Part shown: positions 1 through 9,917 of the stretch, piece after piece
Numbering within the stretch: the first letter of the stretch is position 1
Layout: every line of letters starts with the position of its first letter
DNA from: Bacteroidota bacterium
Lineage (GTDB): Bacteria; Bacteroidota; Bacteroidia; Bacteroidales; F082
Direction: 5' to 3'
DNA: 37,253 bases
Assembly (NCBI GenBank): GCA_003650425.1
Contig: QMPP01000006.1
Coordinates: 1-37,253 of the forward strand
Translations under genes and position numbers: made by a program
Notes under the pieces: generated by a model
What the model was told of the DNA's origin: nothing
Seen by the model: the letters and a program-made list of their open reading frames with translations, nothing else
Database searches by the model: none

Positions 1-1078
1 CGTGGGCACCTGACGACTGGGTGAGGTTACGGGTGATGCCATGTTTGGCGGGAACCGTGTAAACATCGCCACGGGCACCAAAAGCTACTCTTTTACCATC
101 GGGGGCAAGCGCCCACGAGCGGATAAGTTTGGAAGCATCTTTCAAGGCGTTACGGCCTGTGATCAAGTCATTTTCGATATAAACAGGTATTTTGGTGGTT
201 ACGCCAGTAGAGAATTCATAATTGAACAGCTCGCCGCCATTTTCGTAAATAATGGAATGATCGCCCAGGCTGGGAAATTTAATATCGTAATTGGTGTAGT
301 TAGTAAGTTTGGTGGTTTGTCGGGTGTCGAAATCGTAAACAAACAGGTTCATGGTTCTGTCGCGATCCGACAGGAAATAGACCTTGTTGCCATGCCACAT
401 GGGAAAAATTTCCTGATTAACCGTGTTGGTGATGTTGTCCACTTTTTTGGTGTTGAAATCGTAAATCCAAACATCGTCGGCCATACCGCCTTTGTAATAT
501 TTCCAGGTACGAAATTCACGGAACACCCTGTTGTAGGCCAGTTTTTTCCCATCGGGGGAATAGGAACAAAATCCTCCCGAAGGCAGGGGCAGCTCTTCGG
601 ATAATCCTCCTTCGACAGAAACCTTAAAAAGCTGTCCTTTAAACGAGTTGAACGACTGTTTACGAGAGCGATAAACAATATGGTTATTATCTTCCCAGGC
701 CATTACAATGTTGTTGGGACCCATCCTGTCAGAAATATCATCACGATGAAGGGTGGCCGTATAGGTTAACCGTTTGGGTGTTCCCCCTTCCGCAGGGATA
801 AGAAAGACTTCGGTGTTTCCATCGTACTGGCCTGTAAAGGCAATCTGTTTCCCATCGGGAGAAAAGCGGGCAAACACTTCGTATCCGTCGCTGTATGATG
901 TTAGTTTACGTGCCACACCGCCTGTTAAAGGTACGGTGTAAAGGTCGCCGGCATAGGTAAATACTACCTGGTTTCCGTGCACGGCCGGGAACCTGAGTAA
1001 TTTGGTTTCGTCGTTTTGTGCCAGGCTTATGCTCCAGAAGAGGAGTGAGGCCAGCATGAGGGTGAATAATTTTTTCAT
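1..1078 (-). CDS. tricorn-like / S41-type protease, N-terminal PD40 beta-propeller part (partial, runs off left edge)
   Basis: Minus strand from ATG at 1078 reads MKKLFTLMLASLLFWSISLAQNDETKLLRFPAVHGNQVVFTYAGDLYTVPLTGGVARKLTSYSDGYEVFARFSPDGKQIAFTGQYDGNTEVFLIPAEGG: signal peptide plus PD40/WD40-like repeats. Not in the ORF track because no stop lies in the window. Confidence 0.85.
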   Translation of the reverse strand, partial: MKKLFTLMLASLLFWSISLAQNDETKLLRFPAVHGNQVVFTYAGDLYTVPLTGGVARKLTSYSDGYEVFARFSPDGKQIAFTGQYDGNTEVFLIPAEGGTPKRLTYTATLHRDDISDRMGPNNIVMAWEDNNHIVYRSRKQSFNSFKGQLFKVSVEGGLSEELPLPSGGFCSYSPDGKKLAYNRVFREFRTWKYYKGGMADDVWIYDFNTKKVDNITNTVNQEIFPMWHGNKVYFLSDRDRTMNLFVYDFDTRQTTKLTNYTNYDIKFPSLGDHSIIYENGGELFNYEFSTGVTTKIPVYIENDLITGRNALKDASKLIRSWALAPDGKRVAFGARGDVYTVPAKHGITRNLTQSSGAH

Positions 1079-1168
1079 TTTTTTAGAATTTTATTTTTTA
1101 TTGTTTGTGTTATAATTATGTTTTTCACGCCTACTCCGGGCATGACTATCTCTTTTTTCAGTAGTTGG

Positions 1169-1208
1169 TTTTAAGCAGCGGCGCACGGCCGTGCGCCGCT
1201 GCTTAAAA
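1169..1208. repeat. perfect 40-bp palindrome ttttaagcagcggcgcacgg|ccgtgcgccgctgcttaaaa
   Basis: The two 20-nt halves are exact reverse complements; sits 22 nt beyond the helicase stop. Confidence 0.95.
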
Positions 1209-1229
1209 TCCATCAGCCTGTTTTATCAT

Positions 1230-4200
1230 TTATATTTCTATCAATTCAACCTTATTACCAAGGTAAACCAATATTCCTTTAACGGTTTTATATCCAAGTT
1301 GGTAAAAAGCCTGCTTGTAACCATTTATCTGCACGATGTGTTTTTTCTCTTTTTCACCGGTTTTATAATCGATGACAACAACCTCGTCATGATTGATTAC
1401 TACGCGGTCGGGGCGCACGATTTCACCATCTGCTACTAAGATTTCCGTTTCGTTTTTAACAATAACTTCGTCCGAAAAGTAGGCTTTTAATGCCGGATGT
1501 TTAGTTACCTCGCGAATAGATATCGATAGCTGTTGCGCTTCCATATTATCAATGACTCCTTTCGCCAGAAAAAGGTTTACTGCCCTCTCAATATCTTTTG
1601 TTGTACGAATAGCGGAAAGGATTTCGTGTACCAGTTTTCCTCTGGCACGATGCGAGGCTTCTCCTGTCAACGCCCAGTAAACCTCCTCGGCGGATGCCAC
1701 TTGTACAGGAAAATCGCCTCCGTTGCTAATCCACTGGCTTAGGGTGATATTTTTTTGTTGTAAGGTTTCAGGGGGATCCAGCTTTTTCAGTTCACCAAAT
1801 TCGTAGTGTAGCTTGTTATCATCAAATATTTCTGCTGCTTTTAAAAAGCTAATAACCTCTTTTGAGAACTTCTCTTTACTACTTTCAGCTTCACAAACCA
1901 TAAACAGCGCCTCCACGGGTCGGGTAAAGGCTACATAGGCCAGGTTTAGAAAATCCATACGGGTTTTTTCCCATTCGTGATCGTAGATTTTATTTAACCC
2001 CAGGGCTGCCAGCGGTTCCTTACTTAAGGGAAGCAGCGTTTTGGCAAGATCGGGTGCACCCGGAATATTGATATCAGTCCAAAATTCCTCTTTTGAGAGT
2101 TTGGTTCTTCGGTTTTGATAATCAAGAATTACCACCTGAAACTTGAGCCCCTTGGCTTTGTGGATGGTCATTATCCGAATGGCATCTTCTCCTTCGGGCA
2201 TGATGATGTAGAGTTTCTCCTTTTTCTTTTCCCATAACTCCAAAAAGGCATCCAGCCTGTTTTCAAAGATGGCTTCTTTTTCTGTAATAAAATCTAAAAA
2301 ATAGTTGAAATAGATGTTGGGTGTGTTTGTCTGAGCAATAGAATTGTACAGGTATTCAGCCAATTGAAATAGTGGTTTTTGCTTTAGAATTTCTAATGGT
2401 AAATCAATGCCTGCCCATTGAAGGATGTTGGTTACAGCAGTATTGGAATCTGATAAGAACCGAAGTGTCACGCTTTCAAAATCGGCTGATTGATGTTGTA
2501 TCAACAATCTGGTTTCGATTAGCTCAGCCAGCACTACACTGTTATTTGGTTCCAGAAGCGCCTTTATGACGGTAATGATAAAACGAACTTCCGGCGAGCT
2601 TGTCAGAAGCAACGATTCGGAGGAAATCACCGGAATATTATTTGTTAGCAAGTGTGATGCGATTTCAACAGCATCGCTTCCATTATGGGTAAGAACACAA
2701 ATATCGCGATAGCTAAATCCTTTTGCTTGCAGCGTGTTAACATATCCATTGATGGTTTCCAAACGCTTTTTCTTATACTCTTCTGCTTTTCCGGCTTCTA
2801 TAAGGTCGATGGAAACATAACCGCCGTCTTGCTTTCCGGAGGCGACTTCCTGATCATGGTTCGCGTAAATAGTGCTGAGCAGGGTTTTGTCGTTATCCGT
2901 TGCCAGCGAAAAAAAACGGTTATTGAAATCAACAATCTCGCGGTACGATCTGTAATTGGTTGTCAGATGTTTTTCAACCATCGACTGTGCTAAAAGTGCC
3001 TCCCGTTGTTCAAGGTTTGGAAGATCGGGTTTGCCATAGAGTTTTGGCAGGCTTGAAAAGAGCTCAACCTCACCGCTCCTAAAGCGGTAAATGGCCTGCT
3101 TGGCATCACCCACCAGCATATTAAAATGACCTGCTGCCAGCGAGTTTTCAATAAGTGGGAACAGATTGTACCATTGTAATACCGAGGTGTCCTGAAATTC
3201 ATCGATTAGAAAGTGAGTATATTTTACCCCCAGCCGCTCGTAGATAAACGGTGTAGACTGCCCGGCTATGGAATTACTGATTTTTTTGTTAAACTCCGAA
3301 ATATGAACCTTGTTGGTTCTGACGGTAAAATCGTCGAAAAGCTGCCTGATCTCTTTTAGTAAGGCCACAGCGTAGAGTTTGTTGTAAACAAGTTTAAGCA
3401 ACAGGTATTCTTTGCCTTTTTTCCGTATTAGTGTAAAGGCTGTTATCAGCTCCTCTTTGATTAGGTCGATGGTGGCTTTGTCGTTGGCCTTGGCTTTGCC
3501 GCCATACCAATTGTCAGCTTCCACGTTTTTTACAATCGTTGCTGATGGTGCGATGGTTTTAGTTGCCAGTTTGTTCGTGTTTTTTGAAAAATAAGCTATT
3601 ATTCCTTTGGAGCCTCCCCGGAAAGCGGAAGCTTCCAGCCCATTGGTTTCAATTAGGCTAAGTGCTTCTCGGGCTGTTTTATTAATGAGTGCTTTTAACT
3701 TGTTTTGCTTGGTACTAATCAGCTTTAAGATTTCCAAAAACCGTGTCATTTCCAGTTCCGATAGTTTTTTTATTTCTTCAAAGCCCTCTTCGTTGGTTTG
3801 CTTGTTGATAAACTCAATTAGTGGCATTTCGGTATTGTAACTTTTCTCTTGATCGGTGAGCGAAAGCACAAACTCAACCATCACCTCGGTTAATGCCTTG
3901 TCATCCCCCAGCTTAAAGTACAAATCTTCAATAATATCGGGTACAATATCATCGCTATCAATCACCACCTCAAAACCGTGGGGCAGGTTTACATCAGCAG
4001 CAAACGTACGGATAACGCGGTGCACAAACGAGTCAATGGTACTTACTCCGAAATCCTCGTAATGATGGATAAGATTGGCCAGCAGGGTAGTGGCATTTTG
4101 TTGCAGTTGTGTTTTGGAAAAGTGTAGCTTATTGAGTAGCGTTGTTGCCATGGAGCTAATGAGTTTGCCTTCGGAGAGTTCCTGTAGCGTGGTAATGATG

Positions 4201-4355
4201 CGTTGTTTCATCTCGGCCGCCGCTTTGTTAGTAAAAGTTATGGCCAGTATATGACGGTAGCTCTCGGTATTTTCAAGTGTAATTTTCAAATACTCCAATA
4301 CCAGTGTGTGGGTTTTGCCCGATCCGGCAGACGACTTATATATTACGAGGCTCAT
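1230..4355 (-). CDS. UvrD/AddA-like ATP-dependent helicase-nuclease
   Basis: Walker A SSAGSGKTHTL, motif Ia ITFTNKAAAEMKQRI, DEFQDTS, GDAKQAIYRFR, TIHKAKGLKFQVV, C-terminal PD-(D/E)XK-like RPDRVV...VVVIDYKTG. Confidence 0.93.
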   Translation of the reverse strand: MSLVIYKSSAGSGKTHTLVLEYLKITLENTESYRHILAITFTNKAAAEMKQRIITTLQELSEGKLISSMATTLLNKLHFSKTQLQQNATTLLANLIHHYEDFGVSTIDSFVHRVIRTFAADVNLPHGFEVVIDSDDIVPDIIEDLYFKLGDDKALTEVMVEFVLSLTDQEKSYNTEMPLIEFINKQTNEEGFEEIKKLSELEMTRFLEILKLISTKQNKLKALINKTAREALSLIETNGLEASAFRGGSKGIIAYFSKNTNKLATKTIAPSATIVKNVEADNWYGGKAKANDKATIDLIKEELITAFTLIRKKGKEYLLLKLVYNKLYAVALLKEIRQLFDDFTVRTNKVHISEFNKKISNSIAGQSTPFIYERLGVKYTHFLIDEFQDTSVLQWYNLFPLIENSLAAGHFNMLVGDAKQAIYRFRSGEVELFSSLPKLYGKPDLPNLEQREALLAQSMVEKHLTTNYRSYREIVDFNNRFFSLATDNDKTLLSTIYANHDQEVASGKQDGGYVSIDLIEAGKAEEYKKKRLETINGYVNTLQAKGFSYRDICVLTHNGSDAVEIASHLLTNNIPVISSESLLLTSSPEVRFIITVIKALLEPNNSVVLAELIETRLLIQHQSADFESVTLRFLSDSNTAVTNILQWAGIDLPLEILKQKPLFQLAEYLYNSIAQTNTPNIYFNYFLDFITEKEAIFENRLDAFLELWEKKKEKLYIIMPEGEDAIRIMTIHKAKGLKFQVVILDYQNRRTKLSKEEFWTDINIPGAPDLAKTLLPLSKEPLAALGLNKIYDHEWEKTRMDFLNLAYVAFTRPVEALFMVCEAESSKEKFSKEVISFLKAAEIFDDNKLHYEFGELKKLDPPETLQQKNITLSQWISNGGDFPVQVASAEEVYWALTGEASHRARGKLVHEILSAIRTTKDIERAVNLFLAKGVIDNMEAQQLSISIREVTKHPALKAYFSDEVIVKNETEILVADGEIVRPDRVVINHDEVVVIDYKTGEKEKKHIVQINGYKQAFYQLGYKTVKGILVYLGNKVELIEI

Positions 4356-5426
4356 CTAGGGTAGAAAAACAAGCTTAATGGTGCTGGTGCGGTTATTTGC
4401 CGTAACTTGTAAAAGGCAGGTGCCGGGGTTCAGGTTCATTTGAAGGGCGTCAAGAGTTATTTCGTGAAAACCACTAACCATCTCCTGCTGTGGCGACTGC
4501 CATATTTCTTTGCCTGATAAATCAACTGCCGTAAATACCACCGTACTTTTTTGCTTTAAGTTAAAGCGCAGGGTTGCTGTCGATTTTACAGGGTTGGGAT
4601 AGATTGCCAATTTTGTAACGATATTTTGTTTTTCATTAACACCCAAGCTGTTTCTGATAGAGTCAGGATATTCTACAACAGCACCTTCGGCGATATCGCG
4701 AACCAATAATAAAGGTACTTTTTGATTGTTGCCAAGCCATTTGTACTCGGTGTAAGAGTAGGGGAGGCCAATGCCGGTTCCCTGCGATTCAAGATAAACA
4801 CTATCGTATTCGGTTACTTCCGATTTTATTCTAATCACATCGAAAGTGCCATAAGGTGTCGTCAGAGTTCCCCAACCATCCACGGTGTTGTGGCGATGAC
4901 GGTCAACCAACAGGTAGCCGGTGCCGGGAAGATTCATATCTACACCGGAAGCTGATGAGTCGGTATGAGGATAGGTTAGTGGGAATTGATACAGAATATC
5001 AGAGTTTGAAAAGGGAGCCGGAATGGGAAAGTTATCCATGGTAAAGGCAAAGCCGGTGTTTTTGTATGCGCTGCTCGTTGATTTAAAGTAGAGGTAGGGC
5101 TGCGAAATGCCGGTGCCTGGAAATGAAAAAGTACCTGCCATGTTTACGGCAAAATCGGAGGTGAACATAAACAATAAGCCGGCGGGCGTTTCGCTCACGC
5201 TAACAAAGGTGTCGATGCGTTGCTGAAAGGGAATCAGCCCTGAGTAGTCCCAGGTATGGTTTTCTCCGGTTTCGGAAAGGTCGATAATGCCGGGGTTAAT
5301 GCCAACACTAATTCTTACCGTGTCGTTCTGCTGTGGCATATCACCTTTTGTCAGGGTTATTTGGCCAATGGACGTGCCTGAAAACAGCATAACGGCAGCT
5401 GTTAAAATAAGGATATGTTTTTTCAT
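4356..5426 (-). CDS. secreted protein with T9SS type A C-terminal sorting domain
   Basis: Signal peptide MKKHILILTAAVMLFSGTSIGQ; C-term LAIYPNPVKSTATLRFNLKQ...VDLSGKEIWQ...LNPGTCLLQVTANNRTSTIKLVFLP. Its stop abuts the downstream helicase ATG. Confidence 0.88.
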   Translation of the reverse strand: MKKHILILTAAVMLFSGTSIGQITLTKGDMPQQNDTVRISVGINPGIIDLSETGENHTWDYSGLIPFQQRIDTFVSVSETPAGLLFMFTSDFAVNMAGTFSFPGTGISQPYLYFKSTSSAYKNTGFAFTMDNFPIPAPFSNSDILYQFPLTYPHTDSSASGVDMNLPGTGYLLVDRHRHNTVDGWGTLTTPYGTFDVIRIKSEVTEYDSVYLESQGTGIGLPYSYTEYKWLGNNQKVPLLLVRDIAEGAVVEYPDSIRNSLGVNEKQNIVTKLAIYPNPVKSTATLRFNLKQKSTVVFTAVDLSGKEIWQSPQQEMVSGFHEITLDALQMNLNPGTCLLQVTANNRTSTIKLVFLP

Positions 5427-8400
5427 GGTTTTTTTGATTTTCGTTGTTTACGGTTATTGGTAAAAAGTTCTTTTATATTATTAAATTCTTTTTTATAGGC
5501 GACACCAACTCCTTGTGTGTAGGGTGAAATTTTATCGTAGTTATTGTAGTAGTACCACGAGTTCACGTTGGAGTGGTTGTAAGCTTTTAGCAGCCATCGT
5601 CCATCTTCGGTTATCTTGTATGAGATGTCAACATCACCTACAATGTTGCTGGCATTGCCCTGCGTTCGGTCGTATGTCATGCCGAAATTGCCATTAATGG
5701 TGAGCCGGTCGTTAAAAAGCTGGGTTGAAAGGGCAACCTCAAACTCCTCTTGCGAAACGGCATCTCCCGGGCGGTAATTTACCCCGATATCAAATTTATC
5801 ACTCATCTTCGACAGCATGCTGCTTAACTGGTTGGTAAGGATACTGTATCCCGAGGTGGCCAGATTGACATTGCCCGCATTGCTGTAATTAAAAGTTCCC
5901 AGAACAAGCAGCGAAATTACCTGCTCGTTTACAACGGCCGCATTGGTGGTGTCGAGATTGGCAAAGATGCTTCGCTTTAAATCGGGATCGGCATCGGGGA
6001 TGTCGATGGAAAACTTGATGGTTGGATTCAACAGCTTATTCGTTAACGATATGTAACAATATACATCCAGCTTATTTTTGTAAGAGGCTGTTGAATCGAT
6101 TATCACTCCAAGGTTTGCCACATTGGTTTTTACCTTGTACAAACCCCTGATATTAAGGTTAGCTCCGGTGGGGTCGCCGGTCCATGATATTTTTCCCCCT
6201 TCAACCAAATCAAATCGTTTGCTTACCAGATTCTTAAAAGAAAAATGGAAGTATCCTTTTTTGATAATATAATCTCCAATCATACTAAAAGTACCCTTTG
6301 AGTTGGTCTCAATTTTTAATAACCCGTCGCCTTGCGATTCTATTCTTCCCAATTCAGAAGGAAGATAGATGTTTACTTTTGCCTCGGGATTAACTTTCGT
6401 TTTTAGCTTGATGTCGTACTCAAGATTCTTGTCGGCAGTTTCAAGATTCAGTTGCTGCTCCTTGGTAATTTTTTTGCTTTTCTTTTCCAAAAGAGAAGAG
6501 TCCATGGGAGGTGGAATAAACTGAATGTAATCGTTATCCGAAACGTCGTAAACATAATCCAGGGGAATATTTAAATCGGTTCCCTTTACGGTGGTAGCAT
6601 CAGCATTAAGCTGAATAGAGCCGGGATCGCCCCACAAATGAATAACGCCAGAAACCAAAGCGCTGCCATAGTACAGCTCGTTCATTTTACGGCTGGTGTT
6701 AACAAACAGCAGCTTGTCGGTATTAACCTTGATGTTGTAGCTAAAATCGTTGAAATAGTTGTGTTTTAAGCTGCCGCTAACCACCCCCTTGTTGCCCAAT
6801 GTGTCGTAAACCACAATGCTGTCGAAACTAATTTCATTTTTCTTAAATTCCAGAAAGTTTGAAAACGAGTACCTGGTATTTAAGTAATTAACAATTAAAC
6901 TGGCTCTGTCGAGTACTGTTTTTCCGTTAAGAACCGGTTTGGCTAGTGTTCCTGAAATGTCGAGATGTCCCTTGCCTTTTCCTTCGATACCATGAAAAAG
7001 GTCGCGTAAAAAGGGGTTTAAAAGTTCAATGTTTATTCGGTTAAAGTCAGCGGTCAGCTGGAGAGCGCTGTCCTCTTTAAACGGGTAGTAAAAGCCATCC
7101 AGCGAAAACACTTTTCCGCTTCCTGCATTTCCTGTTTGTATAATTTGGGACTTAATAAAAATCGAGTTGTCGATATTGTTCCAGGTATTCATCAGCCGGG
7201 CTTCACCCAGCAGCACATGGTTCAATCCAAAATGATCGATTGTGAGATCAGATACAATGGTGGGATTGTTGTTAAACATGCTTACTTCGAAAATCCCATT
7301 GATATATCCATCGAAGTTGATGCCGGTGTTTTTGGTGAGGGCGTCAAAGTTAGAGAGATTCCAATGATTGAATTTTACCATAAGGGAATCACCGTTGACT
7401 TTTGGTACTTCGCCCTGCACCGATAATTTAGAGCTGCCCCCTGTCAGGTTTATGTTTTTAAAGTGAACGCCTGACCGGTTAAAAACAATTTTGTTGTTTT
7501 GGTCGAGAGACCATAACGTGTCGGAAATGTACACTTTAGCCTGGTCAAAGGTTAACTCACTCAGACTGTCTTGCTGGAAGAAATAGCCTTTAATGTTTCC
7601 TTTGTCAAGATGGGTGGTATCAATATTTTTCCACACTACCCCAAAATCAAGCATGTTTTGTAAAGCTGAGGCTTTGATGGTTAAACTATCCATCCCTACC
7701 CGTTCTTTATCGTTGCCCGTTCTGTCTTTTAATATCAGGTGAGCAACCTCAAACTGTAGGGATAATTTGTCGCTATTGTTTTTAATGGTTAGGGTATTGT
7801 TTTTAAACCGGACATTATTAATAGCCATAAATGAAGACTTAAAGGTGAGATTGGTTTTTTTTCTGGCAAAGTCGATGTCGGCCTTTAGGTGGGAATTATT
7901 TTCCATCGTGAAGCCGTGCAGAAACTGCTCTTTCAACAGCTTGTCATTTTTTATGTTGACAGTTAAATGCAGATAGTTTGTTGAGTCGCTGCTCTCATTA
8001 ATATCGTCATTAATTACAAAGTAGTGGTTAACCAGCGTAATAAAATCATTTTTAAGGCTTAAAAGCTTGAATTGTCCTGAAATCCTGCTGTCCAAAATAT
8101 CGGATGTTAAAGTAATTGTTTTGGTACGTTGGATGTTGTGTTTGTGGATAGAGATGGTGTCGATAAAATAGGTTGAATCGCCAAAACTTAAATAGGTGCT
8201 GTCGAAATCCATATCTGCTACGAGGTTTTCCATCTGGTTGCCCTGAATGGAAAGATCGGCGGTGGTGGAAAAAGCAAAGTTGCTGGTCAGCAGGCCAAGG
8301 TTTTTAAGATTTGCCCTGTCAACATCAACGTGCGCCAAATAGTTTCCTGTGCTATCGAACCGAATGCTCCCTTCTGTTTTTATCATCAGGTTTTTATCGT

Positions 8401-9916
8401 TACAATTCAGCATTCCGGTGAGCTTGTTTTCGTGATAGTTACCTGTAAAAGTTATTGAGTCGTAGATGTAATTTAATATTTGAAGGTTGGTAGTAGTTAG
8501 TTTAGCGCTGATGCTGGCATCATCAAAACTGTTTCCATATCCTTTGATACTGCCTTTAATGTCGCCGCTTCCCATCATGTTGTTAAGGTCAAACAGATGT
8601 CCTAAAGCCAGTTGTTTTCCTGCAAGGTTGGCTGAAAATAACAGGGTGTCGTTTTCCAGATACTTGAAACTGATGTCCGTAACCAAAGGCTTGTTATCAA
8701 TTTTCCATTCAAGGTTAGAGGAGAAATCAAAATAGTTTCCTTCAAAGGTTCCGTTTAGCTGAATCACATCGCCGTCATTTAAGTTTTTGGGTATTGGCAG
8801 ACTTTCGCCCGAAGGGAGTTTGAAATTCCGAATATCACTAAAGTTGGCTGTTAGGTGTCTGATGTCGGCTTTAAGGTGCGTTTTCTTGTATTCTGTAATT
8901 TTTGAAAAATCAAAATCACCTTCAAGCCGGGTGGCATTTCCCACGGCTATTTTCATATTTTTTGCCTTGAAGTTTTCAATGGTTCCGGCAACTTCTCCGC
9001 TAAAGGTAATGGTGTCTTTCATGGAAAAAAGCACATCGGAGAAATATCCCAAATCAGACATTAACAACTTTGTATTCCGGAAGTTTCCTGTCATCTGAAC
9101 CGAATCTAGAATATCGTTTAGTTGACCCCAATTGCGATAGTTCATTTGAAAATCTGCATCAATACTGGAGTGGTTCAATTGTCCTTTTAATCCTTTTCCT
9201 CTTAAAGTGGTGCCGCTTAAAATAAAGTTTGTGTGGAGATTTTTAGCCGTTAAGCCGCTTTTTTCGCGTGCGGAAAGATTTTCCACCATAAAATTAAGTG
9301 AGTCGTCAATAAGTTTGAAATGTTTTATCTTTAGATTGATGGCATGGAAATCCATGTTGCTATAATCCATGGCTTTGCCGTTGCCAAGTGTATCGTTCAG
9401 GTTGAAGAGTTGAAAATGTGATTGCTTCAATACAATGCTGCCTATTTCAAGCTTGAAAGGAGCGCGGTGACCGCTGGAAGGGATAGTGTCGGATAGTGAA
9501 TTGATAAAATATACCAGATTCAAGTTATCTTCATCGCGGTAGGTTCCAAGCCTGAAATCGAGGCTGTCGAGGTCAATGGACTTTGCAATGATACCAAACA
9601 CCCTGGCATCGGCAAAAACAGGCTTTAGTTTCATTTCGCCAATTTTTATCATCGGATTATTGTGATGATCATAAAGGACAAGTCCACCGGCTTCAATACC
9701 GTTAGCCCACGATAACTTAAGCGCGTTGACGTTAAAGCGGTAGCCCGTGTATTGCGTAAGCAGGTTGGTGGCAAGTCTGGCCGAAAAAGTTTGAAAAAGC
9801 GGTTGATTGGATAGAAACACCAATCCCACAGGAATATAAAACAATACCAGTAAAAGCCAAAAGACGCCTTGTAATAACTTCTTTTTTATATTTTTGCGAC
9901 CTTTATCGTTATTCAA
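5423..9916 (-). CDS. TamB-family translocation/assembly module protein
   Basis: About 1500 aa, N-terminal TM segment (KKKLLQGVFWLLLVLFYIPVGLVFL), long beta-rich AsmA/TamB-type body, C-term DIGVNYRPGDAVSQEEFEVALSTQLFNDRLTINGNFG. ORF track extends to 10012; a TTG at 9916 is a more plausible start than the codons inside tsaD. Stop overlaps the next gene start (ATGA). Confidence 0.88.
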   Translation of the reverse strand: MNNDKGRKNIKKKLLQGVFWLLLVLFYIPVGLVFLSNQPLFQTFSARLATNLLTQYTGYRFNVNALKLSWANGIEAGGLVLYDHHNNPMIKIGEMKLKPVFADARVFGIIAKSIDLDSLDFRLGTYRDEDNLNLVYFINSLSDTIPSSGHRAPFKLEIGSIVLKQSHFQLFNLNDTLGNGKAMDYSNMDFHAINLKIKHFKLIDDSLNFMVENLSAREKSGLTAKNLHTNFILSGTTLRGKGLKGQLNHSSIDADFQMNYRNWGQLNDILDSVQMTGNFRNTKLLMSDLGYFSDVLFSMKDTITFSGEVAGTIENFKAKNMKIAVGNATRLEGDFDFSKITEYKKTHLKADIRHLTANFSDIRNFKLPSGESLPIPKNLNDGDVIQLNGTFEGNYFDFSSNLEWKIDNKPLVTDISFKYLENDTLLFSANLAGKQLALGHLFDLNNMMGSGDIKGSIKGYGNSFDDASISAKLTTTNLQILNYIYDSITFTGNYHENKLTGMLNCNDKNLMIKTEGSIRFDSTGNYLAHVDVDRANLKNLGLLTSNFAFSTTADLSIQGNQMENLVADMDFDSTYLSFGDSTYFIDTISIHKHNIQRTKTITLTSDILDSRISGQFKLLSLKNDFITLVNHYFVINDDINESSDSTNYLHLTVNIKNDKLLKEQFLHGFTMENNSHLKADIDFARKKTNLTFKSSFMAINNVRFKNNTLTIKNNSDKLSLQFEVAHLILKDRTGNDKERVGMDSLTIKASALQNMLDFGVVWKNIDTTHLDKGNIKGYFFQQDSLSELTFDQAKVYISDTLWSLDQNNKIVFNRSGVHFKNINLTGGSSKLSVQGEVPKVNGDSLMVKFNHWNLSNFDALTKNTGINFDGYINGIFEVSMFNNNPTIVSDLTIDHFGLNHVLLGEARLMNTWNNIDNSIFIKSQIIQTGNAGSGKVFSLDGFYYPFKEDSALQLTADFNRINIELLNPFLRDLFHGIEGKGKGHLDISGTLAKPVLNGKTVLDRASLIVNYLNTRYSFSNFLEFKKNEISFDSIVVYDTLGNKGVVSGSLKHNYFNDFSYNIKVNTDKLLFVNTSRKMNELYYGSALVSGVIHLWGDPGSIQLNADATTVKGTDLNIPLDYVYDVSDNDYIQFIPPPMDSSLLEKKSKKITKEQQLNLETADKNLEYDIKLKTKVNPEAKVNIYLPSELGRIESQGDGLLKIETNSKGTFSMIGDYIIKKGYFHFSFKNLVSKRFDLVEGGKISWTGDPTGANLNIRGLYKVKTNVANLGVIIDSTASYKNKLDVYCYISLTNKLLNPTIKFSIDIPDADPDLKRSIFANLDTTNAAVVNEQVISLLVLGTFNYSNAGNVNLATSGYSILTNQLSSMLSKMSDKFDIGVNYRPGDAVSQEEFEVALSTQLFNDRLTINGNFGMTYDRTQGNASNIVGDVDISYKITEDGRWLLKAYNHSNVNSWYYYNNYDKISPYTQGVGVAYKKEFNNIKELFTNNRKQRKSKKP
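9889..9896 (+). promoter_or_regulatory. putative Bacteroidota -7 element (TATTTTTG) for tsaD
   Basis: Matches TAnnTTTG, 22 nt before ATG 9918. Confidence 0.5.
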
Positions 9917-9917
9917 A

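Noticed and set aside
41-604. 187-aa plus-strand ORF
   Set aside because: Antisense to the tricorn-like beta-propeller coding region, which has a signal peptide and clear repeats.
349-678. 109-aa minus-strand ORF
   Set aside because: Out of frame inside the tricorn-like CDS; no recognisable domain.
9894-9917. N-terminal extension of TsaD (MRPLSLFK) from TTG 9894
   Set aside because: The TTG overlaps the putative -7 box, and TsaD proteins typically begin close to the ILGIESSCDDT motif; ATG 9918 fits.
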